From: Macrostomum hystrix
Lineage: Eukaryota; Platyhelminthes; Macrostomidae
Direction of reading: 5' to 3'
Assembly: GCA_950097015.1 (NCBI GenBank)
Contig: CATNEN010000038.1
Location: 34,806,501 to 34,870,500 of the forward strand
Length of the DNA: 64,000 nucleotides
The translations under genes and the position numbers were made by a program. Below, piece after piece: positions 23,826-38,311 of this stretch. The notes below the pieces were generated by a model. The model saw nothing but the letters and a program-made list of their open reading frames with translations. It was not told the DNA's origin and made no database searches. Numbering within the stretch: the first letter of the stretch is position 1; every line of letters starts with the position of its first letter.

Positions 23826-26800
23826 GCTTCGATTCCATCTGTAGAGATTCTGCTTCGATTCTATCTGTAGATTCTGCTTCGATTCTTGCTTCGATTCCAT
23901 CTGTAGAGATTCTGCTTCGATTCTATCTGTAGAGATTCTTTTTCGATTCTATCTGTAGAGATTCTGCTTCGATTCTATCTGTAGAGATTCTGCTTCGATT
24001 CTATCTGTAGAGATTCTGCTTCGATTCTATCTGTAGAGATTCTGCTTCGATTCTATCTGTAGATTCTGCTTCGATTCTATCTGTAGATTCTGCTTCGATT
24101 CTATCTGTAGAGATTCTGCTTCGATTCTATCTGTAGAGATTCTGCTTCGATTCTATCTGTAGAGATTCTGCTTCGATTCTATCTGTAGAGATTCTGCTTC
24201 GATTCTATCTGTAGATTCTGCTTCGATTCTATCTGTAGAGATTCTGCTTCGATTCTATCTGTAGAGATTCTGCTTCGATTCTATCTGTAGAGATTCTGCT
24301 TAGATTCTATCTGTAGATTCTGCTTCGATTCTATCTGTAGAGATTCTGCTTCGATTCTATCTGTAGAGATTCTGCTTCGATTCTATCTGTAGAGATTCTG
24401 CTTCGATTCTATCTGTAGAGATTCTGCTTCGATTCTAACTGTAGAGATTCTGCTTCGATTCTATCTGTAGATTCTGCTTCGATTCTAACTGTAGAGATTC
24501 TGCTTAGATTCTATCTGTAGATTCTGCTTCGATTCTATCTGTAGAGATTCTGCTTCGATTCTATCTGTAGAGATTCTGCTTCGATTCTATCTGTAGAGAT
24601 TCTGCTTCGATTCTATCTGTAGAGATTCTGCTTCGATTCTAACTGTAGATTCTGCTTCGATTCTATCTGTAGATTCTGCTTCGATTCTATCTGTAGAGAT
24701 TCTGCTTCGATTCTATCTGTAGAGATTCTGCTTAGATTCTAACTGTAGAGATTCTGCTTAGATTCTATCTGTAGATTCTGCTTAGATTCTATCTGTAGAG
24801 ATTCTGCTTCGATTCTAACTGTAGAGATTCTGCTTCGATTCTATCTGTAGATTCTGCTTCGATTCTATCTGTAGAGATTCTGCTTCGATTCTAACTGTAG
24901 AGATTCTGCTTCGATTCTATCTGTAGAGATTCTGCTTCGATTCTAACTGTAGAGATTCTGCTTCGATTCTATCTGTAGAGATTCTGCTTCGATTCTATCT
25001 GTAGAGATTCTGCTTCGATTCTATCTGTAGAGATTCTGCTTAGATTCTAACTGTAGAGATTCTGCTTAGATTCTAACTGTAGATTCTGCTTAGATTCTAT
25101 CTGTAGATTCTGCTTAGATTCTATCTGTAGAGATTCTGCTTCGATTCTATCTGTAGATTCTGCTTAGATTCTAACTGTAGAGATTCTGCTTAGATTCTAT
25201 CTGTAGAGATTCTGCTTCGATTCTATCTGTAGATTCTGCTTCGATTCTAACTGTAGAGATTCTGCTTCGATTCTATCTGTAGATTCTGCTTCGATTCTAT
25301 CTGTAGAGATTCTGCTTCGATTCTATCTGTAGAGATTCTGCTTCGATTCTATCTGTAGATTCTGCTTCGATTCTATCTGTAGAGATTCTGCTTCGATTCT
25401 ATCTGTAGAGATTCTGCTTCGATTCTAACTGTAGAGATTCTGCTTCGATTCTATCTGTAGAGATTCTGCTTCGATTCTATCTGTAGAGATTCTGCTTCGA
25501 TTCTATCTGTAGATTCTGCTTAGATTCTAACTGTAGAGATTCTGCTTAGATTCTAACTGTAGATTCTGCTTAGATTCTATCTGTAGATTCTGCTTAGATT
25601 CTATCTGTAGAGATTCTGCTTCGATTCTATCTGTAGATTCTGCTTAGATTCTAACTGTAGAGATTCTGCTTAGATTCTATCTGTAGAGATTCTGCTTCGA
25701 TTCTAACTGTAGATTCTGCTTAGATTCTAACTGTAGAGATTCTGCTTCGATTCTATCTGTAGAGATTCTGCTTCGATTCTAACTGTAGAGATTCTGCTTC
25801 GATTCTATCTGTAGATTCTGCTTCGATTCTATCTGTAGATTCTGCTTAGATTCTATCTGTAGATTCTGCTTAGATTCTATCTGTAGAGATTCTGCTTCGA
25901 TTCTATCTGTAGATTCTGCTTAGATTCTAACTGTAGAGATTCTGCTTAGATTCTATCTGTAGAGATTCTGCTTCGATTCTATCTGTAGAGATTCTGCTTC
26001 GATTCTAACTGTAGAGATTCTGCTTCGATTCTATCTGTAGGGATTCTGCTTCGATTCTAACTGTAGAGATTCTGCTTCGATTCTATCTGTAGAGATTCTG
26101 CTTCGATTCTATCTGTAGGGATTCTGCTTCGATTCTAACTGTAGAGATTCTGCTTCGATTCTATCTGTAGATTCTGCTTCGATTCTATCTGTAGATTCTG
26201 CTTCGATTCTATCTGTAGATTCTGCTTCGATTCTATCTGTAGATTCTGCTTCGATTCTATCTGTAGAGATTCTGCTTCGATTCTAACTGTAGAGATTCTG
26301 CTTAGATTCTAACTGTAGATTCTGCTTAGATTCTATCTGTAGAGATTCTGCTTCGATTCTAACTGTAGAGATTCTGCTTCGATTCTATCTGTAGAGATTC
26401 TGCTTCGATTCTATCTGTAGAGATTCTGCTTCGATTCTATCTGTAGAGATTCTGCTTCGATTCTATCTGTAGAGATTCTGCTTCGATTCTAACTGTAGAG
26501 ATTCTGCTTCGATTCTATCTGTAGATTCTGCTTCGATTCTATCTGTAGAGATTCTGCTTCGATTCTAACTGTAGAGATTCTGCTTCGATTCTATCTGTAG
26601 ATTCTGCTTCGATTCTATCTGTAGAGATTCTGCTTCGATTCTATCTGTAGAGATTCTGCTTCGATTCTATCTGTAGAGATTCTGCTTAGATTCTAACTGT
26701 AGAGATTCTGCTTAGATTCTAACTGTAGATTCTGCTTAGATTCTATCTGTAGATTCTGCTTAGATTCTATCTGTAGAGATTCTGCTTCGATTCTATCTGT

Positions 26801-29800
26801 AGATTCTGCTTAGATTCTAACTGTAGAGATTCTGCTTAGATTCTATCTGTAGAGATTCTGCTTCGATTCTATCTGTAGATTCTGCTTCGATTCTAACTGT
26901 AGAGATTCTGCTTCGATTCTATCTGTAGATTCTGCTTCGATTCTATCTGTAGAGATTCTGCTTCGATTCTAACTGTAGAGATTCTGCTTCGATTCTATCT
27001 GTAGAGATTCTGCTTCGATTCTATCTGTAGAGATTCTGCTTCGATTCTATCTGTAGATTCTGCTTAGATTCTAACTGTAGAGATTCTGCTTCGATTCTAT
27101 CTGTAGAGATTCTGCTTCGATTCTAACTGTAGAGATTCTGCTTCGATTCTATCTGTAGATTCTGCTTAGATTCTATCTGTAGATTCTGCTTAGATTCTAT
27201 CTGTAGAGATTCTGCTTAGATTCTAACTGTAGAGATTCTGCTTAGATTCTATCTGTAGATTCTGCTTAGATTCTATCTGTAGATTCTGCTTAGATTCTAT
27301 CTGTAGAGATTCTGCTTAGATTCTATCTGTAGATTCTGCTTAGATTCTATCTGTAGAGATTCTGCTTCGATTCTATCTGTAGATTCTGCTTAGATTCTAA
27401 CTGTAGAGATTCTGCTTAGATTCTATCTGTAGAGATTCTGCTTCGATTCTATCTGTAGAGATTCTGCTTCGATTCTAACTGTAGAGATTCTGCTTCGATT
27501 CTATCTGTAGAGATTCTGCTTCGATTCTATCTGTAGGGATTCTGCTTCGATTCTAACTGTAGAGATTCTGCTTCGATTCTATCTGTAGATTCTGCTTCGA
27601 TTCTATCTGTAGATTCTGCTTCGATTCTATCTGTAGAGATTCTGCTTCGATTCTATCTGTAGAGATTCTGCTTCGATTCTATCTGTAGAGATTCTGCTTC
27701 GATTCTATCTGTAGAGATTCTGCTTCGATTCTAACTGTAGAGATTCTGCTTCGATTCTATCTGTAGAGATTCTGCTTCGATTCTATCTGTAGAGATTCTG
27801 CTTCGATTCTATCTGTAGAGATTCTGCTTCGATTCTAACTGTAGAGATTCTGCTTAGATTCTATCTGTAGAGATTCTGCTTCGATTCTAACTGTAGAGAT
27901 TCTGCTTCGATTCTATCTGTAGATTCTGCTTCGATTCTATCTGTAGAGATTCTGCTTCGATTCTAACTGTAGAGATTCTGCTTCGATTCTATCTGTAGAT
28001 TCTGCTTCGATTCTATCTGTAGAGATTCTGCTTCGATTCTAACTGTAGAGATTCTGCTTAGATTCTAACTGTAGAGATTCTGCTTAGATTCTATCTGTAG
28101 AGATTCTGCTTAGATTCTATCTGTAGAGATTCTGCTTCGATTCTAACTGTAGATTCTGCTTCGATTCTATCTGTAGATTCTGCTTCGATTCTATCTGTAG
28201 AGATTCTGCTTCGATTCTATCTGTAGAGATTCTGCTTAGATTCTATCTGTAGAGATTCTGCTTCGATTCTATCTGTAGAGATTCTGCTTCGATTCTATCT
28301 GTAGAGATTCTGCTTCGATTCTATCTGTAGAGATTCTGCTTCGATTCTATCTGTAGAGATTCTGCTTCGATTCTATCTGTAGAGATTCTGCTTCGATTCT
28401 ATCTGTAGAGATTCTGCTTCGATTCTATCTGTAGAGATTCTGCTTCGATTCTAACTGTAGAGATTCTGCTTCGATTCTATCTGTAGATTCTGCTTCGATT
28501 CTATCTGTAGAGATTCTGCTTCGATTCTAACTGTAGAGATTCTGCTTAGATTCTAACTGTAGATTCTGCTTCGATTCTATCTGTAGATTCTGCTTCGATT
28601 CTATCTGTAGAGATTCTGCTTCGATTCTATCTGTAGAGATTCTGCTTAGATTCTAACTGTAGAGATTCTGCTTCGATTCTATCTGTAGAGATTCTGCTTC
28701 GATTCTATCTGTAGAGATTCTGCTTAGATTCTATCTGTAGAGATTCTGCTTAGATTCTAACTGTAGAGATTCTGCTTAGATTCTATCTGTAGAGATTCTG
28801 CTTAGATTCTATCTGTAGAGATTCTGCTTAGATTCTAACTGTAGAGATTCTGCTTAGATTCTATCTGTAGAGATTCTGCTTAGATTCTATCTGTAGAGAT
28901 TCTGCTTCGATTCTAACTGTAGATTCTGCTTCGATTCTATCTGTAGATTCTGCTTCGATTCTATCTGTAGAGATTCTGCTTCGATTCTATCTGTAGAGAT
29001 TCTGCTTAGATTCTAACTGTAGAGATTCTGCTTAGATTCTATCTGTAGATTCTGCTTCGATTCTATCTGTAGAGATTCTGCTTCGATTCTAACTGTAGAT
29101 TCTGCTTCGATTCTATCTGTAGATTCTGCTTCGATTCTAACTGTAGAGATTCTGCTTAGATTCTATCTGTAGATTCTGCTTCGATTCTATCTGTAGAGAT
29201 TCTGCTTCGATTCTATCTGTAGAGATTCTGCTTCGATTCTATCTGTAGAGATTCTGCTTCGATTCTATCTGTAGAGATTCTGCTTCGATTCTATCTGTAG
29301 AGATTCTGCTTCGATTCTATCTGTAGAGATTCTGCTTCGATTCTATCTGTAGAGATTCTGTTTCGATTCTATCTGTAGAGATTCTGTTTCGATTCTATCT
29401 GTAGATTCTGCTTCGATTCTATCTGTAGAGATTCTGTTTCGATTCTATCTGTAGAGATTCTGCTTCGATTCAATCTGTAGAGATTCTGTTTCGATTCTAT
29501 CTGTAGAGATTCTGTTTCGATTCTATCTGTAGAGATTCTGCTTCGATTCTATCTGTAGATTCTGCTTCGATTCTATCTGTAGATTCTGCTTCGATTCTAA
29601 CTGTAGAGATTCTGCTTAGATTCTATCTGTAGATTCTGCTTCGTTTCTATCTGTAGAGATTCTGCTTCGATTCTATCTGTAGAGATTCTGCTTCGATTCT
29701 ATCTGTAGAGATTCTGCTTCGATTCTAACTGTAGAGATTCTGCTTCGATTCTAACTGTAGAGATTCTGCTTAGATTCTATCTGTAGATTCTGCTTCGATT

Positions 29801-32800
29801 CTATCTGTAGAGATTCTGCTTAGATTCTATCTGTAGATTCTGCTTCGATTCTATCTGTAGAGATTCTGCTTCGATTCTATCTGTAGAGATTCTGCTTCGA
29901 TTCTATCTGTAGATTCTGCTTCGATTCTATCTGTAGAGATTCTGCTTCGATTCTATCTGTAGAGATTCTGCTTCGATTCTATCTGTAGAGATTCTGCTTC
30001 GATTCTATCTGTAGAGATTCTGCTTAGATTCTATCTGTAGAGATTCTGCTTCGATTCTATCTGTAGAGATTCTGCTTAGATTCTATCTGTAGAGATTCTG
30101 CTTAGATTCTAACTGTAGAGATTCTGCTTAGATTCTAACTGTAGAGATTCTGCTTCGATTCTATCTGTAGAGATTCTGCTTCGATTCTATCTGTAGAGAT
30201 TCTGCTTCGATTCTATCTGTAGAGATTCTGCTTCGATTCTATCTGTAGAGATTCTGCTTAGATTCTAACTGTAGAGATTCTGCTTAGATTCTATCTGTAG
30301 AGATTCTGCTTCGATTCTATCTGTAGATTCTGCTTCGATTCTATCTGTAGAGATTCTGCTTCGATTCTATCTGTAGAGATTCTGCTTCGATTCTATCTGT
30401 AGAGATTCTGCTTAGATTCTAACTGTAGAGATTCTGCTTAGATTCTATCTGTAGAGATTCTGCTTCGATTCTATCTGTAGAGATTCTGCTTAGATTCTAT
30501 CTGTAGATTCTGCTTCGATTCTATCTGTAGAGATTCTGCTTCGATTCTATCTGTAGAGATTCTGCTTCGATTCTATCTGTAGAGATTCTGCTTCGATTCT
30601 ATCTGTAGAGATTCTGCTTCGATTCTATCTGTAGGGATTCTGCTTCGATTCTAACTGTAGAGATTCTGCTTCGATTCTATCTGTAGATTCTGCTTCGATT
30701 CTATCTGTAGATTCTGCTTCGATTCTATCTGTAGATTCTGCTTCGATTCTATCTGTAGAGATTCTGCTTCGATTCTATCTGTAGAGATTCTGCTTCGATT
30801 CTAACTGTAGAGATTCTGCTTCGATTCTATCTGTAGAGATTCTGCTTCGATTCTATCTGTAGAGATTCTGCTTCGATTCTATCTGTAGAGATTCTGCTTA
30901 GATTTTATCTGTAGATTCTGCTTCGATTCTATCTGTAGATTCTGCTTCGATTCTATCTGTAGAGATTCTGCTTAGATTCTATCTGTAGATTCTGCTTCGA
31001 TTCTATCTGTAGAGATTCTGCTTCGATTCTATCTGTAGAGATTCTGCTTCGATTCTATCTGTAGAGATTCTGCTTCGATTCTATCTGTAGAGATTCTGCT
31101 TAGATTCTATCTGTAGATTCTGCTTCGATTCTATCTGTAGAGATTCTGCTTAGATTCTATCTGTAGATTCTGCTTCGATTCTATCTGTAGAGATTCTGCT
31201 TCGATTCTATCTGTAGAGATTCTGCTTCGATTCTATCTGTAGAGATTCTGCTTCGATTCTATCTGTAGAGATTCTGCTTAGATTCTATCTGTAGAGATTC
31301 TGCTTCGATTCTATCTGTAGAGATTCTGCTTCGATTCTATCTGTAGAGATTCTGCTTAGATTTTATCTGTAGATTCTGCTTCGATTCTTGCTTCGATTCC
31401 ATCTGTAGAGATTCTGCTTCGATTCTATCTGTAGAGATTCTGCTTCGATTCTATCTGTAGAGATTCTGCTTCGATTCTATCTGTAGAGATTCTGCTTCGA
31501 TTCTATCTGTAGAGATTCTGCTTCGATTCCATCTGTAGATTCTGCTTCGATTCTATCTGTAGATTCTGCTTCGATTCTATCTGTAGAGATTCTGCTTCGA
31601 TTCTATCTGTAGATTCTGCTTCGATTCTATCTGTAGATTCTGCTTCGATTCTATCTGTAGAGATTCTGCTTCGATTCCATCTGTAGATTCTGCTTCGATT
31701 CTATCTGTAGATTCTGCTTAGATTCTATCTGTAGAGATTCTGCTTCGATTCTATCTGTAGATTCTGCTTCGATGCTATCTGTAGATTCTGCTTCCATTCT
31801 AACTGTAGAGATTCTGCTTCGATTCCATCTGTAGATTCTGCTTCGATTCTATCTGTAGATTCTGCTTAGATTCTATCTGTAGAGATTCTGCTTCGATTCT
31901 ATCTGTAGATTCTGCTTCGATGCTATCTGTAGATTCTGCTTCCATTCTAACTGTAGAGATTCTGCTTCGATTCTATCTGTAGATTCTGCTTCGATGCTAT
32001 CTGTAGATTCTGCTTCGATTCTATCTGTAGATTCTGCTTCGATGCTATCTGTAGATTCTGCTTCCATTCTAACTGTAGAGATTCTGCTTCGATTCTATCT
32101 GTAGATTCTGCTTCGATTCTATCTGTAGATTCTGCTTCGATTCTATCTGTAGATTCTGCTTCGATTCTATCTGTAGATTCTGCTTCGATTCTATCTGTAG
32201 ATTCTGCTTCGATTCTATCTGTAGATTCTGCTTCCATTCTAACTGTAGAGATTCTGCTTCGATTCTATCTGTAGATTCTGCTTCGATTCTATCTGTAGAT
32301 TCTGCTTCGATTCTATCTGTAGATTCTGCTTCCATTCTAACTGTAGATTCTGCTTCGATTCTATCTGTAGATTCTGCTTCCATTCTAACTGTAGATTCTG
32401 CTTCGATTCTATCTGTAGATTCTGCTTCCATTCTAACTGTAGATTCTGCTTCGATTCTATCTGTAGATTCTGCTTCCATTCTAACTGTAGATTCTGCTTC
32501 GATTCTATCTGTAGATTCTGCTTCGATTCTATCTGTAGATTCTGCTTCGATTCTATCTGTAGATTCTGCTTCGATTCTATCTGTAGATTCTGCTTCGATT
32601 CTATCTGTAGAGATTCTGCTTAGATTCTAACTGTAGATTCTGCTTCGATTCTATCTGTAGAGATTCTGCTTAGATTCTAACTGTAGATTCTGCTTCGATT
32701 CTATCTGTAGAGATTCTGCTTTGATTCTATCTGTAGATTCTGCTTAGATTCTATCTGTAGATTCTGCTTAGATTCTATCTGTCGATTCTGCTTCGATTCC

Positions 32801-35800
32801 AACTGTAGATTCTGCTTCGATTCTATCTGTAGATTCTGCTTCGATTCTATCTGTAGATTCTGCTTCGATTCTATCTGTAGATTCTGCTTAGATTCTATCT
32901 GTAGATTCTGCTTAGATTCTATCTGTAGATTCTGCTTCGATTCTATCTGTAGATTCTGCTTAGATTCTATCTGTCGATTCTGCTTCGATTCCAACTGTAG
33001 ATTCTGCTTCGATTCTAACTGTAGATTCTGCTTCGATTCTATCTGTAGAGATTCTGCTTCGATTCTATCTGTAGAGATTCTGCTTCGATTCTATCTGTAG
33101 ATTCTGCTTAGATTCTATCTGTAGATTCTGCTTCGATTCTATCTGTAGATTCTGCTTAGATTCTATCTGTCGATTCTGCTTCGATTCCAACTGTAGATTC
33201 TGCTTCGATTCTATCTGTAGATTCTGCTTAGATTCCAACTGTAGATTCTGCTTCGATTCCAACTGTAGATTCTGCTTCGATTCTATCTGTAGAGATTCTG
33301 CTTCGATTCTATCTGTAGATTCTGCTTAGATTCTATCTGTAGATTCTGCTTCGATTCTATCTGTAGATTCTGCTTAGATTCTATCTGTCGATTCTGCTTC
33401 GATTCCAACTGTAGATTCTGCTTCGATTCCAACTGTAGATTCTGCTTCGATTCTATCTGTAGATTCTGCTTAGATTCCAACTGTAGATTCTGCTTCGATT
33501 CCAACTGTAGATTCTGCTTCGATTCCAACTGTAGATTCTGCTTAGATTCTATCTGTAGATTCTGCTTCGATTCTATCTGTAGATTCTGCTTCGATTCTAT
33601 CTGTAGATTCTGCTTCGATTCTATCTGTAGAGATTCTGCTTAGATTCTAACTGTAGATTCTGCTTCGATTCTATCTGTAGATTCTGCTTCGATTCTATCT
33701 GTAGATTCTGCTTCGATTCTATCTGTAGATTCTGCTTCGATTCTATCTGTAGAGATTCTGCTTCGATGCTATCTGTAGATTCTGCTTCGATTCTATCTGT
33801 AGATTCTGCTTCGATTCTATCTGTAGATTCTGCTTCCATTCTAACTGTAGAGATTCTGCTTCGATTCTATCTGTAGATTCTGCTTCGATTCTATCTGTAG
33901 ATTCTGCTTCGATTCTATCTGTAGATTCTGCTTCCATTCTAACTGTAGAGATTCTGCTTCGATTCTATCTGTAGATTCTGCTTCGATTCTATCTGTAGAT
34001 TCTGCTTCGATTCTATCTGTAGATTCTGCTTCGATTCTATCTGTAGATTCTGCTTCGATTCTATCTGTAGAGATTCTGCTTAGATTCTAACTGTAGATTC
34101 TGCTTCGATTCTATCTGTAGAGATTCTGCTTAGATTCTAACTGTAGAGATTCTGCTTAGATTCTAACTGTAGATTCTGCTTCGATTCTATCTGTAGAGAT
34201 TCTGCTTTGATTCTATCTGTAGATTCTGCTTAGATTCTATCTGTAGATTCTGCTTAGATTCTATCTGTCGATTCTGCTTCGATTCCAACTGTAGATTCTG
34301 CTTCGATTCTATCTGTAGATTCTGCTTCGATTCTATCTGTAGATTCTGCTTCGATTCTATCTGTAGATTCTGCTTAGATTCTATCTGTAGATTCTGCTTC
34401 GATTCTATCTGTAGAGATTCTGCTTCGATTCTAACTGTAGAGATTCTGCTTCGATTCTATCTGTAGAGATTCTGCTTCGATTCTATCTGTAGAGATTCTG
34501 CTTCGATTCTATCTGTAGAGATTCTGCTTCGATTCTATCTGTAGATTCTGCTTAGATTCTATCTGTAGATTCTGCTTCGATTCTATCTGTAGATTCTGCT
34601 TAGATTCTATCTGTCGATTCTGCTTCGATTCCAACTGTAGATTCTGCTTCGATTCCAACTGTAGATTCTGCTTCGATTCTATCTGTAGATTCTGCTTAGA
34701 TTCTATCTGTAGATTCTGCTTAGATTCTATCTGTAGATTCTGCTTAGATTCTATCTGTAGATTCTGCTTAGATTCTATCTGTCGATTCTGCTTCGATTCT
34801 ATCTGTAGATTCTGCTTCGATTCTATCTGTAGATTCTGCTTCGATTCTATCTGTAGATTCTGCTTCGATTCTATCTGTAGAGATTCTGCTTCGATGCTAT
34901 CTGTAGATTCTGCTTCGATTCTATCTGTAGATTCTGCTTCGATTCTATCTGTAGATTCTGCTTCCATTCTAACTGTAGAGATTCTGCTTCGATTCTATCT
35001 GTAGATTCTGCTTCGATTCTATCTGTAGATTCTGCTTCGATTCTATCTGTAGATTCTGCTTCCATTCTAACTGTAGAGATTCTGCTTCGATTCTATCTGT
35101 AGATTCTGCTTCGATTCTATCTGTAGATTCTGCTTCGATTCTATCTGTAGATTCTGCTTCGATTCTATCTGTAGAGATTCTGCTTAGATTCTAACTGTAG
35201 ATTCTGCTTCGATTCTATCTGTAGAGATTCTGCTTAGATTCTAACTGTAGATTCTGCTTCGATTCTATCTGTAGAGATTCTGCTTTGATTCTATCTGTAG
35301 ATTCTGCTTAGATTCTATCTGTAGATTCTGCTTCGATTCTATCTGTAGATTCTGCTTAGATTCTATCTGTAGATTCTGCTTCGATTCTATCTGTAGAGAT
35401 TCTGCTTCGATTCTATCTGTAGATTCTGCTTAGATTCTATCTGTAGATTCTGCTTCGATTCTATCTGTAGATTCTGCTTAGATTCTATCTGTCGATTCTG
35501 CTTCGATTCCAACTGTAGATTCTGCTTCGATTCCAACTGTAGATTCTGCTTCGATTCTATCTGTAGATTCTGCTTAGATTCCAACTGTAGATTCTGCTTC
35601 GATTCCAACTGTAGATTCTGCTTCGATTCTATCTGTAGAGATTCTGCTTCGATTCTATCTGTTGAGATTCTGCTTCGATTCTATCTGTAGAGATTCTGCT
35701 TCGATTCTATCTGTTGAGATTCTGCTTCGATTCTATCTGTAGAGATTCTGCTTCGATTCTATCTGTAGATTCTGCTCAGATTCTATCTGTAGATTCTGCT

Positions 35801-36108
35801 TAGATTCTATCTGTAGATTCTGCTTAGATTCTATCTGTAGATTCTGCTTAGATTCTATCTGTAGATTCTGCTTAGATTCTATCTGTAGAGATTCTGCTTA
35901 GATTCTATCTGTAGATTCTGCTTAGATTCTATCTGTAGATTCTGCTTAGATTCTATCTGTAGATTCTGCTTAGATTCTATCTGTAGAGATACTGCTTCGA
36001 TTCTATCTGTAGATTCTGCTTCGATTCCAACTGTAGATTCTGCTTCGATTCCAACTGTAGATTCTGCTTAGATTCTATCTGTAGATTCTGCTTAGATTCT
36101 AGCTTCTA
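23826..36108. repeat. 12.3-kb minisatellite array of 24- and 26-bp units
   Basis: Two unit lengths are mixed: attctgcttcgattctatctgtag (24 bp) and the same plus AG (26 bp). Both are shuffled with variants C/A in gcttcgatt/gcttagatt, tctatctg/tctaactg/tccatctg and rarer forms. From 23.8 to about 31.4 kb the two lengths are mixed. From about 31.5 kb on, 24-bp units dominate, and only there do minus-strand IESKQNLQ octapeptide frames appear. The odd junction gattcttgcttcgattcc occurs at 23881 and at 31383. In the right part a block recurs at a 1128-bp offset (47 x 24; 33743 and 34871). No gene lies inside. Confidence 0.97.
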
Positions 36109-36829
36109 AACTGTAAGCTGAACTGCAGTAATGCAATGTTATGCATAATTCACATAAATGACATGTATAGACTCAGTGTGATCTGATGAAATGTCATTTA
36201 CTAAACAGTCATTTTCCAAAAAACTTCCTTTAGACCTTTGCAACATTGACATTTTGCCTAGCTGTACTGTCACAGCTGCGGTGGTTAGGCGCGCCAGACG
36301 GGAAAATTTTCAGGATCAGTCATGGTAGTCAGTTCCCCCTAGTCCAATAGGGCTAGACCAGACTGACTAAAAGTGCATGTGGACTGTAACTGGGGCTTCA
36401 GAAGTAATATTTTAGTGCACGTGCACTAAACTGCACTCTAACTGACCTCGCTGTTTGCGAAACAGCCCTAAAAAATTTTAGAAATAGCAATTCGGCTATG
36501 TGGACACATGAATAAACATGTCCTAAACTATAAAAGTACAATTTTTATATAATCAACAACAGCCTGAGACTTTTATGAGACTTCCCACCTAAATAGTTTT
36601 CTTCTTAACTGCAAAAAGCAAGCTTTGCTCTCTTTTACGACCTTTCATTCTCACCTTGGGCCTAGCTCGCTGGGGATAAGGACCAGGAGGGATACGGCCC
36701 CTGAAATATATTTTAGCGCACCTAAATCCCTAAGACGCAACGCCGGAGCCCATTAAATACCCCTTGATGACGGCTCCCGAATAAGCAGCCCTGAATCTGA
36801 ATCTCCTTATTAAGAACACTAAATCCCCC
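36109..36829. other. Unique spacer between arrays
   Basis: No gene was recognised. Minus-strand frames entering from the next array continue here but show no domain. Confidence 0.4.
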
Positions 36830-37580
36830 GATTTCGAACCCCCAAATCCCCCGATTTCGAACCCCCAAATCCCCTGATTTCGAACCCCCAAATCCCCTGA
36901 TTTCGAACCCCCAAATCCCCCGATTTCGAACCCCCAAATCCCCTGTTTTCGAACCCCCAAATCCCCTGATTTCGAACCCCCAAATCCCCTGATTTCGAAC
37001 CCCCGAACCCCCTGATTTCGAACCCCAAATCCACTGATCTCGAACCCCAAATCCACTGATCTCGAACCCCCTAAATCCCCTGATTTCGAACCCCAAATCC
37101 TCTTGATTTCGAACCCCAAATCCCCTGATTTCGAACCCCAAATCCCCTGATTTCGAACCCCAAATCCTCTTGATTTCGAACCCCAAATCCCCTGATTTCG
37201 AACCCCAAATCCTCTTGATTTCGAACCCCAAATCCCCTGATTTCGAACCCCAAATCCTCTTGATTTCGAACACCAAATCCTCTTGATTTCGAACCCCAAA
37301 TCCCCTGATTTCGAACACCAAATCCTCTTGATTTCGAACCCCAAATCCCCTGATTTCGAACCCCAAATCCCCTGATTTCGAACCCCAAATCCCCTGATTT
37401 CGAACCCCAAATCCCCTGATTTCGAACCCCAAATCCTCTTGATTTCGAACCCCAAATCCCCTGATTTCGAACCCCAAATCCCCTGATTTAGAATTCCAAA
37501 TGACACTGATGTCGAAGCACCGAATCCTCCGGATTTTCAAACCCAAATCCTCTTGATTTCGAACCCCAAATCCCCCTGAT
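36830..37580. repeat. 22/23-bp minisatellite (CCCCTGATTTCGAACCCCAAAT)
   Basis: About 33 copies of cccctgatttcgaaccccaaat with tcttgatttc and extra-C variants (22-24 bp). A run of 23-24-bp units with five C residues sits at the left end, and degenerate copies at the right end. Minus-strand GFGVRNQGIWGSKS frames are array translations. Confidence 0.95.
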
Positions 37581-38311
37581 TTCCATTAACCAATTATTGC
37601 TCAATAGCATAGAATTCCGTTGTTAGACTTTTGCAGGAAATTCGTTGCGTATTTCACCACGCAGGTGATCTTGATATATTTTCACCTTTCACCCGAACCT
37701 GCAATTCACCTTTCTAACCGCAATCGCAATCAGGATATAGAACAGGCACTTTGCCTCCGTCATCACTGATTTAACAGTGCAATATCGATATAACATTAAC
37801 AATTGTTGCAACTAATTGCATTTACAGGACGAGACGAGTGCAAAAGCACTAAAATATTGCACAAAAAGGTTTTGCCATTGCGCTGTCTATACAAAATCAA
37901 CGGTCACAAAATTTTTGTACTGTTAGTTAGAGTGCGCGCCGTACTGATTATAAAAGTCTTCAATACAACGAATTAGCGAGCACATGAATAATACATAAAA
38001 TGATCAGAGCTTGAGGCGACTTGCATGCACAAGAATAATAATCCAGACCCTGGTTTTAACTTACTCACTTCCGCTGAGAATTTCTCTTAAGCTATGAAAT
38101 TATTCTGTATTCCAACATTGGTGTGCCACAAAAGTCTAGCGTATTTTATGCTGGAAATGCAAAACTCTACTTATAGTATTGAGTAGAGAATGAGCCAATC
38201 AATCAAAAGGCTGCGTACATAAAGATTTTCAGTTCATGCGTGGCGCCAAACTTAATTAAATTTCTGTCCCAGCAAATGCTAACAGCAAATGGGAATTAAG
38301 CATAGGCTGGA
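37581..38311. other. AT-rich spacer
   Basis: No gene was recognised. Sequence similarity to the PAN/lectin family ends at about 38312-38316. Confidence 0.4.

Noticed and set aside
23826-36108. CRISPR-like array
   Set aside because: Units are directly adjacent with no unique spacers, and the window is eukaryotic; it is a minisatellite.
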